Positions 24,106 through 36,296 are shown, counted from the stretch's first letter. The stretch: 64,000 nucleotides of DNA from Branchiostoma belcheri (GCF_001625305.1 NW_017802380.1:2496881-2560880); one strand, 5' to 3'. Notes: a model not told the origin generated them from the letters alone. Translations and numbers: made by a program.

Positions 24106-26424
24106 AGTGTACATAACTTATTGTAATGTAATAATGATTTCCCTGTAAACTTCCCCCCCTGCTTGTAACTTGTATGAAAATTTCCTTTTATGTTGTTTGT
24201 AATGTAATATATGTATATTGATACGTGCTAATCTATTTTATGAAAAGACGGGTAACTTGCTCCCAAGGTGGCATTATCCGTTGTTGCAAAACTGGGATGT
24301 GTTGTCATTTTTTGTGGAATATATTTTAGTGATGTCAGAGAGAAAAGAAAAGCTTTTACTCTGTGGATAAGCTTTTTGCCTCCCTAGGAGGTACTCCACT
24401 GTGTATATGTGACGTCAAAGAGATTTTTATTTCCTGTTTTTAGCCCTGGCTAGTATTTTATTTTGTACATGTAGAAGAGGCTGGCTTCTGCCATTGCCGA
24501 GAGCTTGCAAAACAATGCTGGATGTAGTGATACACTAGAAGCTTTAGCAGACTATTTGTGTTCTGGTTGCCTTATTTTCTTTTCTACAAATGTTGCGGAA
24601 ACAGTGCTTTATGGAGTCTTGGCAGAGCAAAACAAAAAAAATTGAAAGAGAGCAACAATGGAAGGTCCGAAGCAGCAAATCCCACAAATGTGTTACAAAT
24701 TTGTTTCACGAGGGACGCAACAATGGTGCCTTCGTGCCTTTAAAGGCTTTAACACTGATTTTTACAATGCAGTAATTGTACTTTGTTTTATCCTGTTTAA
24801 AGAGATGATTTCTTGAAATAGTGTGCCAGAAGTGAGAGAGGAATTCTAAACAATGACGAATCAATGTCGGAATTTTGCAGGGTCAGAGAGTACGCGGCGA
24901 CAAATTCAATTTGTCTGCTGCAAGGAGAAAGAAAAATCCAAGCTGAGAGGAAAAACATGTTTTCAGCGTAAAAACTAAATTTTTTGGTACCAACTAGTTA
25001 AGGGACATCATGTAGTAATAATTCGAAGTACTCAGTATTTAGCAATGTAAGTGAAATTCTCTAAAACGGTAGTTGAATGATGATGTAGTTGAAATCTCAC
25101 CAAGTGATGCTTGTATGTTACTGTTGGTAGATGCAGTGGTCTTTCAGATCACACTCTGTTCTGTACCGATCTCTGCCTCCCCAGCTTGGGTTTAAAGGAA
25201 AGCTGCGGCCTCTTATTTACATAGAATGATGATGATGATGATGAATTGATGATGCATGCTGGGTGTAACACTTGATGTATATGATGTAGTAACAAGGTGT
25301 GTGCTTGTTAACCAACCGTACCACACGCTAAAACAACCTGTTAGACTAATGTTTAATGATGAAATCACGGTGATGTTGAGACAGTTTCGCCCTTATTTCC
25401 GAATATGGACAAGACGTTACCCTATTTCCCGACATCCTCTGTTCCCAACTACCTCAGCTGTTTAAGGCAGAGGACTGTGGGACTTGGGTAACCCACCTGG
25501 CAGTGTGGTATGGTTGTGTAACATTGTTGGATGGAAATTTTGTGAAAAGTGCTCCAAGATGGCCGTTCTCCCACTGCACTGTCCCAATAGCAAAGCCCTT
25601 CTCTGTGTAGCAAAAACAAATACATCGCAAATGCCTTGTAGCAAGCAAAATGCAACATTACCGAGCAAAGGAAACCATAGCAAATTGTGGCAACGAAAAC
25701 TGTTACGTTGTCACAACACCAGGGCCATCCGGGAGTGCTTAGCGGGACGGCAGCCCATTTCACACTCACAGTATTTGTGATAGTCGTGCGCATCATACAT
25801 GTAGTCATGTCCCTTTGCTTCCCCATCCATTTTTCCCCAGCTCGGTACTTGCAAAGCCAGTGCCTCTTGCCACGCGCACGCACGCACGCGCGTGTGTGGC
25901 AGACACAGGGCCGAGCAGGTACGGTGTCACCATGCAGTGGGTCGAGTTACGACCCGGGTGGGACTTGCAGGGCACGGCAATACCTCGTGCCGTACTGGTG
26001 CTAGTACGCTTGTGTAGAATGCCGATAACAGGGTTGATAGAGATTATTAATATTAATATTATTAAAAAAGAGAAGTATGTGAAGAAAGGATTACGTACGG
26101 TATGCCCTGCCCTGAGAGTCCCACCCTAGGAATGTGAGAGTTATTTTTATAGGCAGGCCTATCCACCCATGTTGTGTACATACATGTATCCATTGTCACT
26201 GTTCATTAACAAGACAAGCAAACCCTAATGTCATATTTATTGTATACATCTTTAACATGTGTGATGTCTACAAATGGACATTCAAAATTTATTTGTATAG
26301 CATCTCAAGAAGTATTAAAAAATGGTCCTCATGTTGAAATGCTATTTGTTGTGTGATCCATCTGTCTGGTGTAGTTTATAGTATAATAGTATGTGATAAA
26401 GATAGTATGTGATATGCATGCCAA
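24106..26424. other. LRIG 3' UTR and intergenic DNA
   Basis: Follows the LRIG stop codon. AT-rich sequence such as the TGTAATATATGTATATTG stretch near 24,200 fits a 3' UTR. No unambiguous AATAAA-cleavage pair was picked. A (GAT)n tract lies near 25,220-25,245. The open frames around 25,450-26,130 carry no motif and overlap on both strands; I do not call them genes. Confidence 0.5.
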
Positions 26425-26426
26425 GG

Positions 26427-27225
26427 GATGTCGGACACTTCGGCACCTGGACACTTCGGCACTTGGACACTTCGGCATCAGGACAGTTCGGCACCTGTAC
26501 ACTTCGGCACCTGCACACTCCGGCACCTGGACAGTTCGGCACCAAGCTCAGGAAGCTTAAGGTTCGGCACTAAGACGACAGAATGTTACTGTTGATTGCT
26601 GAACCGTTCTATGACTTCCAGCGAAGATAGTTATTATGTCAAAAAAAGCAAGGAGTGAATAAGCCATCCAATATGTTATGCAGAACAGATACCCAATCCT
26701 GTTATATTCCATCATTGTGGCTAATAAATGAAAACAAACTTTGAAAGTTGTAACAGGAAAGACATATTAAGGTTATAGTATGTCCCTGTTTAATGCTATT
26801 TTGATGCAATATTCATCTTTGTAGACTGTTTACCATTAATGTTTTGACGTTTTTTCCCGCCCGTGGACACCTCCCTAGCAACAGTAACTAACAACACTGG
26901 GACCACAACACTGCCTCTTCCATATTGCTTTTATTGTTGTACAACAAAGTCGTTGCGTACTCGGACGTAGTAGTTAAAGAAAAGATATGGGATAGTATGA
27001 CTTTCGTGAAAGGGTCAGGTAGATTAAGCACCGTTTCACAGTAATGTATCGGGCTGTCCAGGTGCCGAGCCGTCCTGTCGGCCGGGTTCCGAACCATCCT
27101 GGGTCAGGTGCCGAACCGTCCTGGGCAAGGTACCTAGCCGTTTTGGGCCAGGTGCCGAACCGTCCTATATGGTGCCGAAGTGTCCAGGTGCCGAAGTGTC
27201 CAGGTGCCGAAATGTCCTGATACCC
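26427..27225. mobile_element. Foldback-like element with tandem-repeat termini
   Basis: The left end (26,427-26,555) is a run of CACTTCGGCACCTGGA-type units of about 14-16 bp. The right end (27,055-27,225) is the same array reversed (GGTGCCGAAGTGTCCA). Outer ends GGGATGTCGGACA and TGTCCTGATACCC are imperfect inverted repeats. A perfect 9-bp repeat ATGCCAAGG flanks it at 26,418-26,426 and 27,226-27,234; two to three of these bases may belong to the element. The ~500-bp interior shows no transposase. Inverted arms made of short tandem units are characteristic of foldback elements. Confidence 0.75.
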
Positions 27226-27234
27226 ATGCCAAGG

Positions 27235-29141
27235 ATACCAGGGTTATACAGTAAATTTTAGATACAAATGATAGTCTTCTGAGACTGAACTGCCAAACAA
27301 GAAGAACAACAGTAAATTAGCTAATTACTTGTACTTTATTGGGTCTCCTCGGCTTATTAGCTAATAGTAACCACCACGAAATTATGAATCTCAAGAAAAG
27401 TAGTAAGATTGTGGACTGGTTTAGCTGTTAGTATAGTACCTGGATGTAAAAGCGGTCACTCTGAGTCAGGAAAGATCGGGAAGATCCTACCCAGTACCTA
27501 TAAAGTTATCCTGTGACTGTGTTACATATTCAATTGCTCACTGGCTAGTCAATGCTGCTAGGAGAGTGATTTAGGCTACTTTAGAATCAAATATAAAATG
27601 TAAAATTCTGGAAGAAGCTGGGATACCATTCAGATTCAGGCATGCTCTATCCAAGGACATACATACACTATATATTATAATGTCCTTGCTATATCCACTG
27701 ATATAATAAACCACTTGTGATCTCTCAATATCAGCACAAGACGTTTTACCCAGCCCCACCCTATTACATCTCAGTACAGTCTAGACAATATCCTTCAGTG
27801 CGTTTCGTCTGATAAGCAACATACTCGCTGAGGTTAGAAGAGCAACTTCTAGAAAACATACGCTGAACATAAAAGTTTCCTGATTCCACGGTACTAAAAC
27901 GCCATCTAGGGACTAATGATGTAACTACAGAAATGCATCGAGGGAAGAAGTTCATGACCTTTATATTAGATTAGCCTCTACCAGGCTTCGGGAGGCGGCA
28001 GGAAAGAGTAGAAATTGGCCAAATAGAGAGACATAACATGCCGAGGGAGTTGGTCCGCTAGAGAGTACATTTTGCCGAAAAATGTTCTCTCTCTCTTTCA
28101 TTCGTGAAAGCTCTATCACAATCCCTATAACGTGTTAACCTCCTTGTCATAATAGTTGTATTTTCATCCGCCTTCTTAGCCTCTCCGAGGTTTAAATTAG
28201 TAGTCTCTGTAAAATCAGATTACCACCTTCATAGTAATTAGAAAGGGCAGTGTGTTGCACACCTGTGTAAAAGCATGGTTGGTCTGTTCAAAATGGCGGT
28301 TTCGTCGGAAAGGGGATACTCTTGGATGTTTTTTTTTAACTTTCCAAGTACTTTTTCGAGTTTTGTTAGGTAGGGTGCTTCCATCTTAAAGTGTCTATCA
28401 GAACGTTGGAGTATTTCTGTTGCGGATCGCTCTCACGATGTTTTTGAAGAGAAAAGGCAGATTTCCTGACTTGGCGAATTTCGGAGAAGACAAGATGACG
28501 GTTAGCCTGGGTGCCAGAACGACGTACACAGTTACAAACCCGATGGCACCAAGCCTAGATGACTGGATACTCCCGTTTCAACTAGGACATGACAGAAACT
28601 GAAAATGTCGAAGCAAACGTTTCCAGTGGCCCATCTTCGTAGCAGCATAAAAGCGACGACTAGCGGGACCCAGCAGCAATGCAAACAGGTAAGCAAACCA
28701 CTCAATTGGTTTATTTGCACTCCGATTTAAAAAAGAGCGGAGTCGAGTTATGTCGCTTTATTTTATATCTTAGGCATCTTTGCCTTATTTGCATGAAGTT
28801 GCATAAAGGCCCATAGACATCGACCCACATGATCAGGAGACATCAAGGTACATATGATTTTATGGTACTGGTGTACAGGTTGAGCTTCGTTTGCCTAGGC
28901 CTCTTTTGAGAATTTCAATGACTAACGAAGAAAGCATCACTTATTACATAACATGACGTCCCATTGTTTTGTTCGCGAAATGTCTGAAACGTCGTCAGTC
29001 AGTGAATTTTTTCTTAAAGTTAAAGTGAATTAGGCCTCAAATACCCAAACCTTTCCGAGCCTTTTGCGATTTCCCCATACCCCAAAACACTTAGGGAATA
29101 ACTGCTAAAAGATTACAAATTACGTTGCATTTTACACCTTC
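27235..29141. other. Intergenic, one dispersed repeat copy
   Basis: At 27,973-28,078 there is a partial copy of the element best seen at 41,491-41,598. A 60-codon open frame (28,420-28,602, plus) is followed by a donor-like CAAACAG|GTAAGC at 28,689, but it has no recognisable motif and no second exon was found. No other gene is supported. Confidence 0.5.
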
Positions 29142-30845
29142 CTAATGGTACACATTGAGTTTGTCCATTTCGTCACACTTCTCACGCTTGAAGTTTTCCA
29201 GCAAGTTATTTTCAGGAGTCGTGACGTTCAGTCTGTAGAAATGTCCGTTTGCACCGTACTTCGGCCAGTTGAGGACCTTCGGTCGGTTGTTGTTTGTAGA
29301 GTTGATGTTGTTGTTGTTGTCGAGATCGGGTGGTGTGTTTGGGTCACCCGTGTGTGCGAAGTTGCCGTAGTGGAACACTATGGTGTCCGCCATGCGTTGT
29401 TCGTCGGGGGTGAAGGTTAGATTTGCCAGAGGGGGTGTTTGAAATACAAACGGAATGTCCCCACCATGACACACGTGGCCGTTACAAAACTTAAACTCGT
29501 CCCACAGATGTTTAAAGGACCAGGCGTGGTCGAATAGATAAAGCCAAACGTCTGTAACGTACTTTCCAGCAGCGCTCCGTGCAACTTTACGGGTCGGACA
29601 CGTAAAGATCCAGTCCGTTGCGATCTCAGATAGAATCACGCGATAGTCTGGGGACGTTTGGGGCTTGTACGTCGCTAGAATCGGTATGGCCTTCTCTTGG
29701 ACAAAGGTCGCGACGATTTCGTCGAGTTTGAGTTTGCTGGTGATGTTCTGAGTGTAAGCCTGGTAGACGTAGAATATGTTTTCTTCCCACGTAGTTCCTA
29801 TGATAAACGGCTTCTTCTGGAATCGTCCTTCCACGAAGCTATCCACCGTTGGAGCGGGCACCACGTCGAAATCTACAGAAGGCCCCCATTGCATGAAGCT
29901 CTCTATGGGTTTCAGCGGGTTGATAATGTGAGTAAAAGCCTTTTCTTGAGCGTCAACTACATCGTCTGGTTTCTTGGACCGGAGACAAGTCATGTCCGTG
30001 AGCGAACAGTTCAGTTGTTCGGCAAAGTACTTCCCGAGTCGAAGCGCCTCCTTGCGGGTTTTGTGGGGAATGGAGAACGGCACGCTCATCATGATGGCCC
30101 GTGCGAACAGGTCCGCTGTTCTGTTGGAGGTCAGGTGTGTGGCGACCGAATCTGACCCCGCGCTCTGGCCGAATATAGTGACCTTGTCCTTATCGCCTCC
30201 AAAGCTACCGATGTTCTTCTGCACCCATTTCAACGCCTCTACCTGGTCCAACAGCCCAGCATTGCCTTTTGCGTCGTCTTCTCCTTCTCCAGTCACCAGG
30301 AAGCCGAACGCCCCTAGTCTGTAGTTGATAGTGACGACGACAGTCTGGGTTTTGTCAGCGAGAAATCGTCCGTCGTACACCATGGCAGAGCCGGTACCAA
30401 CGCGGTAGTTCCCACCGTGAATCCACAGCAAGACAGGCAGCGGTTTCGCGGTGGAGTTCAGAACACCGTCAGGCACGAAGACGTTGAGATACAGGCAGTC
30501 TTCGCTCTGCGTTCTGTTCGCATCCCGATTGCAGGTGTGTTGGACGTCGCTGGAGGTAGGGCCGCATCCTGGCTGGCGACAGGCGGGCCCCGGTTGGGTA
30601 CCGTCGCGGACTGAGGGCGCCCAGGACGCGGTGTATGGTTGAGGGGGCTTCCAGCGGAGTTGGCCTACGGGGGGAACCGCGAAGGGGAGACCGAGAAAGA
30701 TCCCTCCTTCCTCCACGGACATGCCTTGGACAGCGCCGAACTGCGTCTGAACAGTCGGGCCATCTTCTTGGACTGGGTAGCCAAAACAGACATCCAGAAG
30801 TAATATACCCAGGACTAGGGTTTGGACAACTCTTCGTGAAGCCAT
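29142..30845 (-). CDS. Secreted carboxylesterase / cholinesterase-family (type B) hydrolase, intronless
   Basis: A single 567-codon exon, a normal length for the family. A hydrophobic signal peptide (about residues 1-22) indicates secretion. Family landmarks are in order: EDCLYLNV (about 115-122), oxyanion-hole HGG (143-145), nucleophile elbow GQSAG with Ser228, acid Glu355 in GTTWEEN, and catalytic His460 in HGGDIPFVF. Several Asn-x-Ser/Thr sites suggest glycosylation. An Asn-rich stretch (about 510-520) is an unusual low-complexity insertion near the C-terminus. There is no GPI or collagen-tail signal of true acetylcholinesterases, and no residue proves choline specificity, so a general carboxylesterase or a cholinesterase-like enzyme are both possible. 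Lack of introns in an intron-rich neighbourhood suggests a retrocopy origin or an intronless lineage-specific family. A TATA box lies about 50 bp upstream. Being intact, it is probably functional. Confidence 0.92.
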   Translation of the reverse strand: MASRRVVQTLVLGILLLDVCFGYPVQEDGPTVQTQFGAVQGMSVEEGGIFLGLPFAVPPVGQLRWKPPQPYTASWAPSVRDGTQPGPACRQPGCGPTSSDVQHTCNRDANRTQSEDCLYLNVFVPDGVLNSTAKPLPVLLWIHGGNYRVGTGSAMVYDGRFLADKTQTVVVTINYRLGAFGFLVTGEGEDDAKGNAGLLDQVEALKWVQKNIGSFGGDKDKVTIFGQSAGSDSVATHLTSNRTADLFARAIMMSVPFSIPHKTRKEALRLGKYFAEQLNCSLTDMTCLRSKKPDDVVDAQEKAFTHIINPLKPIESFMQWGPSVDFDVVPAPTVDSFVEGRFQKKPFIIGTTWEENIFYVYQAYTQNITSKLKLDEIVATFVQEKAIPILATYKPQTSPDYRVILSEIATDWIFTCPTRKVARSAAGKYVTDVWLYLFDHAWSFKHLWDEFKFCNGHVCHGGDIPFVFQTPPLANLTFTPDEQRMADTIVFHYGNFAHTGDPNTPPDLDNNNNINSTNNNRPKVLNWPKYGANGHFYRLNVTTPENNLLENFKREKCDEMDKLNVYH

Positions 30846-30893
30846 CGTGCCCTTATGATCTCAAGGGAATGCATGGGAGTGCAAACAAATAGG

Positions 30894-30905
30894 TTTATAT
30901 ATATA
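30894..30905 (-). promoter_or_regulatory. TATA box of the carboxylesterase gene
   Basis: On the minus strand this reads TATATATATAAA and lies about 50 bases upstream of the ATG, leaving room for a short 5' leader. Position and sequence fit a core promoter. Confidence 0.65.
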
Positions 30906-31277
30906 ACGCTATCTTAAGACTTTGGACTTTCAGCTTCTGATATCAGCCGAACAAATGATTGTTTACGCACTGATAGTGACATGGACAGCAGTCATATGAT
31001 CAATCAGACAGTGGACTCTACTTAATTATTATACAAACAGGTTTTCGTTTTTTTCGTTCTAAATTACGACAATATGTCATTTTGTTCGTTTACTTTTTGT
31101 AACAGTTGAGTAAATCTTGGATAGACTGCTACAATATTTGATCATATATATTTAGGTCAGGTTACTCGGGTAACCGCCCTTAAGATCGAAGGTCATCACC
31201 TTTACGGTCGATTTGTGGAAGACTGTGGTTCGTAACGTCGTCAACAATTTTAGAGCCTGTACATGGGGCATCTACTA

Positions 31278-31635
31278 TGGCGGGTATCAGCCATCAGCAA
31301 CTAGAGACACTGGCAATTGACCGGGCCGGATGGCGTGCGGTGGTGAGAAAGAGTGCCGAGGCTGTGCACAGGGAGTGGGAACATAGAGAGGACAAACGTG
31401 CGAGCCGACGACACGCCGCCACTGCTACCAAGCAGGCCTCATGAACAATGAATGAACTCTAATATTATATTAGTCTTTGGACTTTTATTTTTTTGTAACA
31501 TGACTTTAGGCTCAAATCTGTTTTGTCTTGCACATGTAGATAGGAATGAGCCATCCTGTTCGACCTGCGCAGTTAGTCATAGTCTCTAGAGAGACTGACT
31601 GACATACTAGTAGATAGATATAGATAGATAGATAG
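31278..31635 (+). mobile_element. 5'-truncated non-LTR retrotransposon with target-site duplication
   Basis: Flanked by a perfect 17-bp direct repeat ACATGGGGCATCTACTA (31,261-31,277 and 31,636-31,652). The 5' part stays open for about 55 codons to a stop at 31,444, with residues such as LAIDRAGWRAVVRKSAE and an Arg-rich end, typical of the C-terminus of a LINE ORF2. A 3' UTR follows, ending in a (TAGA)n microsatellite tail at about 31,605-31,635. Truncated body, 3' tandem tail and long target duplication together identify target-primed reverse transcription. The clade is not determined. Confidence 0.85.
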
Positions 31636-32055
31636 ACATGGGGCATCTACTAGCTATAGTATCATGCTTTGTGCTCATCAGCTTCTTATGGTTTCGGGTC
31701 TGCAGCATAAGGGTTTTTCTATCTCATGATATACACATGCAATATATGGTTCTATTTTTAGTGTGGCAGATAGCTTGAAGAAAGTTTGAGCCTTCAAGCA
31801 TCTTTTTGCCAGAGACTTCGAAATAGGATAACTCAAGAAGGGATAAATGTACAGAGTATAAACAATTGGCTTAGAGCAAGATAACTGTTCAATAGTCGTG
31901 GACATTACTCCATTGTATATTTCTTCCTAAATCAACATGACTTTAGAATAACTATCACACACGGACACAAAACAAGGGATGATCTGTATATTGTTACATA
32001 CTGCAAAGATTTTAATGTTCTTGGTGATATTAAAAGGTTCAAGAAACTTGTAAAC

Positions 32056-34324
32056 CTACACAACTTGCAGTTCAAGTGGCAGATAAGCGACGAATGCTTT
32101 ATTGGCGTAATACCCGCCGGGGAAGGCTGACAACCCCTGCACCCAAGTCTGCGCCTCTAGGCTATAACAAGACAAGTCATCGCTGTTTAACACGTAGATC
32201 GTCCCGTCCATTTCTGTACACCCCTTCTCAAACTCCACAGCCTCTGTGGCCGCGGGGTGGGCGGCCAGGACGGACCACTGCTTCGTGGTGACATTGAAGC
32301 AGTCTACTCCGGGAACGAGACCGCCCAGAAGGTAGATGGTTTCGCCCACCGCGACCATGCTGTGCTTGTCCCGTTTTCTGGGCAGGGGAGACAGAATTAC
32401 CCACTGGTTGATGTTGGATATATACTTGAGAAGTGCAAACGCTCCCGTCCCTTCCTCTTCCGAGTTGATGTAGATGTCACCCTTGCAGACGACGGCTAGA
32501 TCGTAGTTAGTCCAGTCTCCGGGCAGAGGCCTTCTGAACTCCCACCTGAAAGATACAAAAACATTATCTCCAAGCAGATCCCTTTCGATGGCAAAAAGAC
32601 AGTATCAGATTGGCCAGGCAGTATCCATTAGCCAGAGAAGATCGCCGGCCACCGACGGTGGGGGTAGCGACAAAAAAGCGGCCATATATAAAAAGCTAAC
32701 GATCATTCCCCACAACCTCTGCTTTGAGTGTAACAAACACAGTGCTGTCCCGTACATGACGCGCTTGATTAATAACTAATACTTACTTTGGATACCTCCC
32801 TTATCAAATGTTGTAACTTACAAGGGACTTTGTCGGAGTTTATATGTCTCGTTGATACCTTCATTTGTAATGTGAGTTTTTAAATGTGAGATCTACTTCT
32901 ATATGATATGATATGATATGATGTGATGACCTGTTACCTTTATATTTTAAATTATGCTGTTGTTCTAGTATTGTTAATTCTGAGCTGGATACATTTATTT
33001 CGTTTGTAAATGTCATCACCCCAATTCAGCCTCTGGGCTGCGAGAAGTGTTTGACGTGCGAGAGTGTAACCTGTAATACATGTATAAACAAATAAACCAT
33101 TACTAAACCTGTCCTGTTCTGGAATGTATCTCTCCATGGTTTTTACCGTGTAGTCGTACTGGAACCCACCGATGGCGTAGACAGACCTGTCGTGAACCAC
33201 GGTTCCGAAGTAAGCCCTGGCTTCGCCGAGGGAACGTATCTGGAACCATGTGTTCTTGATGGGATCGTAGCAGAAGGATTCCGACAGCACGTCCCGGACG
33301 GCTATCCCGGACGGATGCCCGAATCGCGGTTTGCCGTAACCCCCGATGACGTAGATGTAGTTGTCCAGCACGGCCACGCCCCACCCCCTCGCACACGCCT
33401 GCTCAGGCTTTTCTGTGAAGGTCTTCCACGCATCCTGGAAGTAGAGGAGTTGTGTTAACTGCTCTCTATTGACATTTGAATGTACAGCAGTGTCTGTTTC
33501 TAAACAGAATAGATAATTCAGGAAGTTGTGAATGGAGTTCGGGATTGAGAGGTACAAAGTATGTGTGTTGGAATCACATTGAATCACAACTATCGGGAAT
33601 GCAAGATATACTATATCTCGATATTGATAAAAAAGAAATGCTTTACATGGTCTTATAAGGGTAAATCTTAGTCCTGAGACATCTTGATTTCAGGTGATGT
33701 TTAAAACTTACCTTGCAGTGATCGTAGTACATGAACTCCCTCGGCCCTGGCTCGGGCCACGTGATATACCCGGTATTCACACCACACAAGAACTTCTGGT
33801 GTCTGAAGCGCGTCTTCCGAACCTCTTCTCGCTGTTCCTCCCTCAGCTCTTCGAAAACTTCCGAGCAAAGAAACTTGAGATAGTTGTCGCCCATGAGCTG
33901 TGCTGCAGCCTCCCTCAGATCGCTGATCGCGTAGGTATCAGCCAGCATGTACAGATGGGCACAGTTCTCACAGCTGAGTTTACTCTTGATATAGTCCAGA
34001 ACTGGCCGCATCTGGAGAAACTGTGCCATCTCGAGAACACAGTGTAGTTTATCGTCCCTTTTGATCGGCTTGGATTCGTACAGAAAGTCCAGAACGATCT
34101 GAAACGCTTCAGGCGTAAATCCTTGAAGTTGGACGGAGTTTTCCCGGCTTTCTCTCATGCCGCTCTCCAACATGGCGCGGAAATAGTCGGACGTCTCCAT
34201 CAGGACTTTTTTGTGGACCTGAAATACGCAGTCCTGAACCTTGACCTCCAGGTCAGGGTTACCGTGAACGTGATTGTACTCCTCTGATGCGAGACTCTTT
34301 CGATGTCGTCGCCATTGGGTGTTT
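32056..34324 (-). CDS. BTB-Kelch (KLHL/KBTBD-type) protein, 5' end unresolved
   Basis: Three exons join in phase on the minus strand: 33,712 to about 34,324 (BTB and BACK), 33,109-33,434 and 32,056-32,545 (Kelch propeller, stop TAG at 32,058-32,056). The BTB part has the typical VHKKVLMETSDYFRAML and QLQGFTPEAFQIVLDFLY segments. A short BACK-like helical region follows (CENCAHLYMLADTYAI, then RFRHQKFLCG). Kelch blades show the double-glycine signatures YVIGGYG, YAIGGFQ and YLLGG, with weaker blades between. Known family role: BTB-Kelch proteins are commonly substrate adaptors of Cullin-3 ubiquitin ligases. The reading frame stays open upstream of the obvious Met (34,200), which lies inside the BTB fold; the true start must be further 5', perhaps in an exon spliced to an acceptor at about 34,325. 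I could not assign a vertebrate orthologue. Confidence 0.88.
32565..32680. repeat. Dispersed repeat (GACAGTATCAGATTGGCCAG family)
   Basis: The block from ATCTCCAAGCAGATC through GGCCAGGCAGTATCCATTAG recurs at 44,258-44,400. A palindromic relative sits at 60,625-60,725. The shared outer word ATCTCCAAGCAGAT (or its reverse) suggests a small inverted-repeat transposon. This copy sits in a BTB-Kelch intron. Confidence 0.6.
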
Positions 34325-36296
34325 CTGTGTACAGTCAGACATACGTATGCGTTAATCTATCAAACAAATGTTCAACAGTCTCTTTACAAGAAACGCCACA
34401 AAAATCTAAAGATAGGCTCGAAGTTGGCTGCCACAGATTACGTGTACGACAGGCCATCTCTTTGGTTGTGCCAATAAATTCACAAAAACTCATAATTACT
34501 TCTCGGAGTTCTGAAATCCCCGACATTTTGTTGAAGTTGGTTTCTCCTGAACAACCATTGAAAACGTCTGAAGCGCTATCAACCACTTCATAACAACCAT
34601 AATACCACTGTCAAGTGGTTCTATTTTTGGGAGGGCGGGTTGCAAAATAGAAAGGAACACAAACGTTGGGAGTGTGTTCCTGTTCATTGGCAGGAATTAT
34701 GAATTGATAAACAGCAGATGATGTGTCATACATATGCACCAATTGAGGGATATGATGTATAAGGGTTAAAACCAAACCTTTGTTGGTGTCTGGACGTCTG
34801 TAGGAGGTTACGGAGTTAGCCCCTGGATCCAAAAATAAAGGTCAGATAGTCAGTGCCAAAACGGGAGCACTGACAGTGCATCATGAGGTCAAGTTCGGCA
34901 TTGAATTCGCTACGAGACGCTATGCAGCTGTATTTACGAGACTATAACGCGTAGATAGGAGTTAAAAGTCTGTCATAGGTTAATACAGAGTGTAATCTAT
35001 CCAATTGGGGATACTGAATGATGTATTTATTCTAAAGACTGTAGTTATTGAATGGTCAATTGACCACGATTCGCCGTTACGCTAGTGTGCTTGTAGTATA
35101 CGTCACTATGAGTGCTGAATATTCATTTTATCATTAAATCTGTAGACAACAACAAAAAGCCGGTTGTATTCTCTACACATTGCCAGTTTATTTATATCTT
35201 TTAAGTCATTGACCGTTGTTATATCGTCAGTATTTTTGTCTCGCCTATTGTCTTCAATTCCTACATTCCTGACATTTCTCCCGGATGTTATCCCGCATGA
35301 CCAGAGTGTTTACAGTGGATTTCTAATTTCCTGTCTGGTCTAGATATGAAATATACAACTAGGTCAGTCTGCTGAACTCATGAATTGTCGCATGCGTCTG
35401 GTTTGTGAATCGCTGTTTATTTTCTTTTGCTAAAAATATAACATCCGCATTTGCTATGTAACGACATCAGTGTCGTACAGCTCACCAATAGAGTTCATAA
35501 AACGTTTGTTATGAGTAGCCCAACGTTGTGAATCCGATTGCTCCATTTTGTCTGCTAACACAACTTTCTTCCACATTTTAATACAGTTATGCATGTCTAT
35601 AACACAAGGGTGGTGACAAAACACCAGACTAAATTTTCCCCCATGTTTCAGCAGTAGATTGCTGTTCATCATGTGTGTTGATATCATGATATGATATATT
35701 GAACATGGGGATATTTCATTCAAATCCACGTACAAAGTACGCTATTTTATTACCGATATACATCTATATACAGCAATACGTAAATCTTATACTTCGTATG
35801 AATAAACAACACTTAGTTGTATGTATGTACAATCTGTTTTTGTAAACTTTGTAAATTGTAAAATAAGCACCCAAACACTTGAATAGGTCAAATTCACTAC
35901 AAAATGCAATGCTAAAAGAGACCACTATCATTTTCATTCTTGAACACGGTGGATGAGGCGTACCAAGTACTACCGACCTTGCTTAACCCTCATTGGTGTG
36001 TTCATAACCACTAGTAACCAGACGGTTTGCATGATGGGGTGTCTTTGCTGGGTTGGTCAGTACTAGTTGCACTTTGCTCATGAGAGTCTACGGGGCTGTA
36101 TTTTCCGGATGGTCCTCAGGCACTATCGCACATGCCGCCATCTCCGGCATCGCCGTTCTTGGACGGCTCTTCCTCACTAACGGCCTCTTTGGCATCGGAA
36201 GGCTCAACAGTACTACAGCGTTTTTCGGCATCGGCGTTTTCTGAAGGCTCTACAGCACTACAGATGTCCTCAGCACCGGTATTTTCGGAAAGTCCT
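34325..36296. other. Intergenic region, frame-shifted repeat tail at its 36-kb end
   Basis: From 34,325 to about 36,110 I see no supported gene. A 93-codon minus-strand frame (35,454-35,735) is unrecognised and lacks splice or promoter support. The part 36,110-36,296 continues the acidic repeat of the neighbouring receptor in a shifted frame and is described with that gene. Confidence 0.5.

Noticed and set aside
25449..26129. Overlapping open frames of 100-144 codons downstream of LRIG
   Set aside because: Open on both strands in several frames, no motif, no splice or promoter support.
26427..27225. CRISPR-like array from regularly spaced GGTGCCGAA repeats
   Set aside because: The genome is eukaryotic, units are contiguous without unique spacers, and they are arranged as inverted ends of a transposon.
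28420..28690. Possible first exon with a GTAAGC donor
   Set aside because: A donor-like site alone is weak evidence; no downstream acceptor exon or protein motif found.
29697..30892. Several plus-strand frames opposite the carboxylesterase
   Set aside because: Antisense to a complete, well-conserved enzyme; no family features.
35454..35735. 93-codon minus-strand frame between the BTB-Kelch and receptor genes
   Set aside because: Not recognisable, no start context, splice sites or repeats tying it to a gene.
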